From Larix kaempferi (Eukaryota; Streptophyta; Pinopsida; Pinales; Pinaceae): a DNA stretch of 64,000 bases. The stretch lies in assembly GCA_027924585.1 (NCBI GenBank), contig BSBM01000712.1:1374001-1438000 (forward strand), given 5' to 3'. Positions within the stretch are counted from its first letter, which is position 1. Each line of letters begins with the position of its first letter. A program made the translations under genes and the position numbers. This document shows, piece after piece, positions 60,658-64,000 of this stretch. Under the pieces are notes generated by a model, which searched no databases, had not been told where the DNA came from, and saw only the letters and a program-made list of their open reading frames with translations.

Positions 60658-61799
60658 TGACTTTGGAAAAGGGAGCATTGAAAAGGGGCTTAAACAGTCA
60701 ACAAGAGGCTTCGACAGAGAAGGATTCAATAAGCAGTGAATAGGAAGAAACACCATCATATACACTTGCTTAAGAAATGGTGGTAAGACACCCCAAGAAT
60801 GGAAAAATGGTTTCACACTACATCAGGAACATGTGGAGGACATTAGGCACAATAATTGGGTCCATGGACAAAGGGGCTTGGGCGCATGGAAAATAATGGG
60901 AAGAATAGTCAGCAAAGGGAGCACACAATGAGGGTGCATCCAAGAGAAGGAATCGATAGAAGTTGACAAGAGATGGAAACATGGACAACAAAGCTACCAT
61001 AGGGCTTCCATTTTTATATGTTTAGAAATTCCCACTTTCCTTAGGTTTTCCAAATGAGACATCACTTAGAATATGTGTTGGCCAAGAAGGCTTGGGTGCG
61101 CACTTATGAGGAAGAATGAAGTGAATACTAATATATATAAGTTGGTTGCAAAAGTATCCAAGGAATCAAACAAGGAACCAAGAAGATACCAAGACGTACC
61201 AAGTCATTCATAAAATACCTAAGGAAACTAATTCTACAGTTGGATGGTTTCTAAGGTAGAGCACCTAAGTGAGACCACAAGTTATAGGAATCATGATTCC
61301 GAGAGACAAGTATAAGATAAAAAATGAATTGTAGTGTGGGATAATAATTTCCATAAGGTTAAGTATATTATATCTCAGGAAACCAAGCTGAAGGCTGCAC
61401 CCCCTTTGTATCTGAGGTTCTGACCATTTCCCAGAACACATATTGTAACTTGTTCACTTCAATAAAAACTTGTTAGGTGCATGGTTTGCGCACCACCCTA
61501 TATGTTGTGTTTTGGTTGGTCTCTTTGTTGTCTAAATATTAATTTGGATAAGTAAATAACACACACATCATAAGTTAAACATCCAAATGTAGGTTGGGAA
61601 AGGTTGTTGGGAATAGTTAGCTTAAACAATGGGTAGTTCACGATGGAGGGTATGTGGCATGTCATGAGTGAAGAAGATTAATCCAATAAAGAGAAACCTC
61701 AGGTGACCAAGTCCTTGAGATGAAATCTAGGTGGTGCTGCATGATTTCCAAATTTTGAGAAAGCCTACAACACTGAAGCTTTGGCATTGTGACATGAGG

Positions 61800-64000
61800 T
61801 CTATTATAACACGGAGAACCTTGTAATGATCATGTACAGTCATTACTTGTAAGAAATATAAGGTTAACATTTGAGAATGTAATTTTTTCAAATACTTAAA
61901 AAATCACTCTTGAGGATTTGAATATGAATACACATGTAGAGATAGAAGGAAGTGTTATGAGTATAAGTATTAGTAGGTGATAAGGGACAATAAAAAGAAA
62001 ATCTAAAAAAAATGGTAGCTAGAATATTTAGTGAAAATAGGGTTTTTTAAAATGGAAAAGTACATTGTGTTTGGGTTTAAAAAAAACAATAATATAAAAT
62101 GAATTAGGGATACAATCAATAATTTTTCCTAGTTTCCATGCCCATCCTTGTCTTCTAAACTATTTTGTATATTCATTGTTGCAAAAATAATTTTGCACTT
62201 ATATCTAGTTTTTCTTGTTGTGTTGTTTGTATGGATAGACTTGGTATTTGGAGGCCCCCATCATGTTGGTTCTTATTTGTGTCCCTTTGGTTGGTCCCCT
62301 TGACCATGCCTTTATTGAAATCACACACTCCCAAGTTATACATGATATTGGGTTTAATGGTCATGTCTCATTGTGGAGTGATGAATCCCTTAGTAATTTA
62401 CTTAACTAGCCAAAATAATAGATCATGAACAATATTCAAAGAATAAAATTCAAAAAAGAAAATAGAATATTGTTCAGGATTTAAACCTTATAGTGAGGAG
62501 AGATACTAGCAACTTGGGTGGGGTTGACAGGTAGATACATTCATTATATTGTATTTAGTTCCTACAAATCAAAGAGATTGGCATATCGAAAGATGTACCT
62601 TTAATCGACGGTTGGTCCCAGCTTTCACTTGATCTCCTGCTTGATCTCCCGCTATGATGAACCTACGACACAAAGGAAAACTTCCTTAGTGTATCTTGAC
62701 TATATAAATATGATGAATATTGAAAACAATCAAACATCAACAACAATCAAATACTAATCCAAATGAACATACAATCCAATAGACATTCGATTTGGGACAA
62801 GAAGGGTGTTTACACCTTTTTATTGTCAAAGAAACATGAATCATTACAAATATACCTGACGTGCCAAGATGCATCTGCAATCGAGTCCCGGGCTCCTTCT
62901 CTTCACAATGACTTGGGAATTCCTCCAGTGTAACAACACTTCAAGCCTTTCTTCTAGGTCCCTCTCTCATAGATCCTCCTTGTATTTATGGGACAAGGTA
63001 GGCAGTTGGATTCGAGAGGTGGTTGAATTGGGAGGTTGGGGAATTTGTAGAACCAACTTCAACTAATCCTAATTCTTAATCTTAATATATTTTTTGAATT
63101 CATCTTAAGATGTACGCAAGTTTCATATAACCAAAGTAGCGTACAGTAAGCAACTTTTTTTCTTAGCAACAAGCATTTGCAACATTTTAATTTGTGTACG
63201 CTGGTTGTCCTTGAGGAAAGAAACGTTCATCTCCAAGGTGTATGCTGGTTACTTCCTCCTAGATAGTAGCATTCATCTCATGAAATCAGTAGAAACAATA
63301 TGTTTCTCAGCTGAAGAGAGTAGTTCTAGTCAATAAGTCATCTAGGTCAACCTAGCTCTTCAATCCTTAGTGTCCTTTTGTGTGATCAGCAGAGCAATGT
63401 GATCATGGATAGAGAAGTGCAGATTTGACCTATAATAGATGCCCCCTAATGTGTGAGGTCAAAGATAAATGATGGCCGAAATACATTATAATTCCAAGTC
63501 ATAGGAGGAGCAAGAAACCACAGAACCCAGTCACAAAAGTACCTGAAACAACAATCAAGGTCAACGAGCAATTACAATCTTGACATCAAATAGATGTGTA
63601 GCATTATACAACATGATCTCCGATACATAACTAGGACATATATACAGAACATGGAAACTGAAATACAAGTGTGGATCCATGTCAAAATGAGAGATCATAG
63701 CCATAACAACAAACTGGATCCATGTCTCATGGAGAGCCAAAATGAGTGAGGCTCAGTCTTGAGCAGCTTGGGTGATAACATAAATAGGGTGATGCTATTA
63801 GAATCCCAAGGTCTTCATCCAGAAAACCCAAGGAACAAACCCTAACCATGTGAATATATGAGCTGAAGTCGAACATGGGGGGTATCATTTGATTACCGGT
63901 CATTGATGTATACCGTTAACAAACGCGAGGGATTTCATCGATAATGATAATGGGGCCCAAGGTACCTAGTATGATCCAACAGGTGTGAATAAATGGACTT
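61800..64000. other. Host DNA, right flank
   Basis: No gene, RNA or complete element is supported. Short open frames at 62165-62428 and 62869-63066 have no recognisable domain. A short direct repeat (TTGATCTCCTGC then TTGATCTCCCGC) lies at 62630-62653. Confidence 0.55.

Larger units (their letters stand above)
10527..61794 (+). mobile_element. Element B: outer LTR retrotransposon with three LTRs, hosting all other insertions
   Basis: The outermost LTRs are 10527-11854 and 54606-61794 (about 1.35 kb once the C2 insertion is removed). They are flanked by the identical 5-bp duplication TGAGG at 10522-10526 and 61795-61799, so the whole block is one original insertion. A third, truncated LTR lies at 51894-52384, giving the order LTR-internal-LTR-internal-LTR. 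The internal parts that can be joined are 11855-12351, 19042-22642 and 51673-51893, then 52385-54605. Only gag and aspartic protease remains were found; no RT or integrase belongs to it. Nested inside are A, a 1.07-kb insert, D (with E, F, copia, G and C1) and C2. Confidence 0.85.
54606..61794 (+). repeat. Element B 3' LTR, split by C2
   Basis: LTR pieces are 54606-54826 and 60663-61794, about 1.35 kb together, aligned with the 5' LTR at 10527-11854. The end TTGTGACA is followed by the target duplication TGAGG. Confidence 0.87.

Noticed and set aside
62165-63066. Short open frames in the right flank as genes
   Set aside because: There is no domain, no splice context and no codon bias; they are below what can be supported.

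Overview
The window looks like nuclear DNA of a seed plant with a large, repeat-rich genome. The support is one spliced plant BAHD acyltransferase gene, plant-type LTR retrotransposons primed by initiator tRNA-Met, and plant telomere-type heptamers. One gene in 64 kb, with old elements left to decay in place, would fit a gymnosperm, but the species cannot be fixed from the sequence. No rRNA, tRNA, bacterial gene or CRISPR array was seen.

Layout. Positions 1-10521 are host DNA. They hold the BAHD gene on the minus strand (4327-2784, two exons, full length) among small tandem duplications, a 53-bp-arm foldback and a minisatellite built on CCCTAAA. Positions 10527-61794 are a single nested retrotransposon stack, bounded on both sides by the same 5-bp target duplication TGAGG. 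Positions 61800-64000 are host DNA with nothing recognisable.

The stack resolves almost completely by target-site duplications. Element letters are mine. B (outermost, gag-protease only) has three LTRs in the order LTR-internal-LTR-internal-LTR. Into B went A (12352-19041, a decayed Ty3/gypsy chromovirus, TSD AAAAG), a 1.07-kb LTR-like insert (21067-22137), and D (22643-51672, gag-only, LTRs of about 2.45 kb, TSD GTCCA/GTCAA). Inside the 5' LTR of D are E (23009-28028, Ty3/gypsy lacking its RT, TSD AAGGA) and F (29445-31212, solo LTR-like, TSD CCGGA). Inside the D internal region are a young, nearly intact Ty1/copia (33273-39455, TSD CCAAG, two differences between LTRs by eye), a solo LTR G (40768-41283, TSD TTTCT) and C1 (41569-47160, TSD GGTTG). 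Inside the last B LTR is C2 (54827-60657, minus strand, TSD TGACT).

The most unusual content is the C family. These are two 5.6-5.8 kb copies in opposite orientation with TG...CA ends and 5-bp duplications, as LTR elements have, but with no LTR pair, no PBS and no pol. Each carries the decayed remains of one reading frame of about 1070 codons that I do not recognise: a globular N-terminal part, an acidic coiled coil and a conserved C-terminal part. A TATA box and a strongly conserved block lie downstream of that frame. I infer that each copy is a solo, ORF-bearing giant LTR, or else a new kind of non-autonomous element.

How the parts relate: the BAHD enzyme is the only host gene and is independent of the stack. 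B, D and C lack polymerase genes and would need help in trans from elements such as the gypsy and copia copies nested among them.
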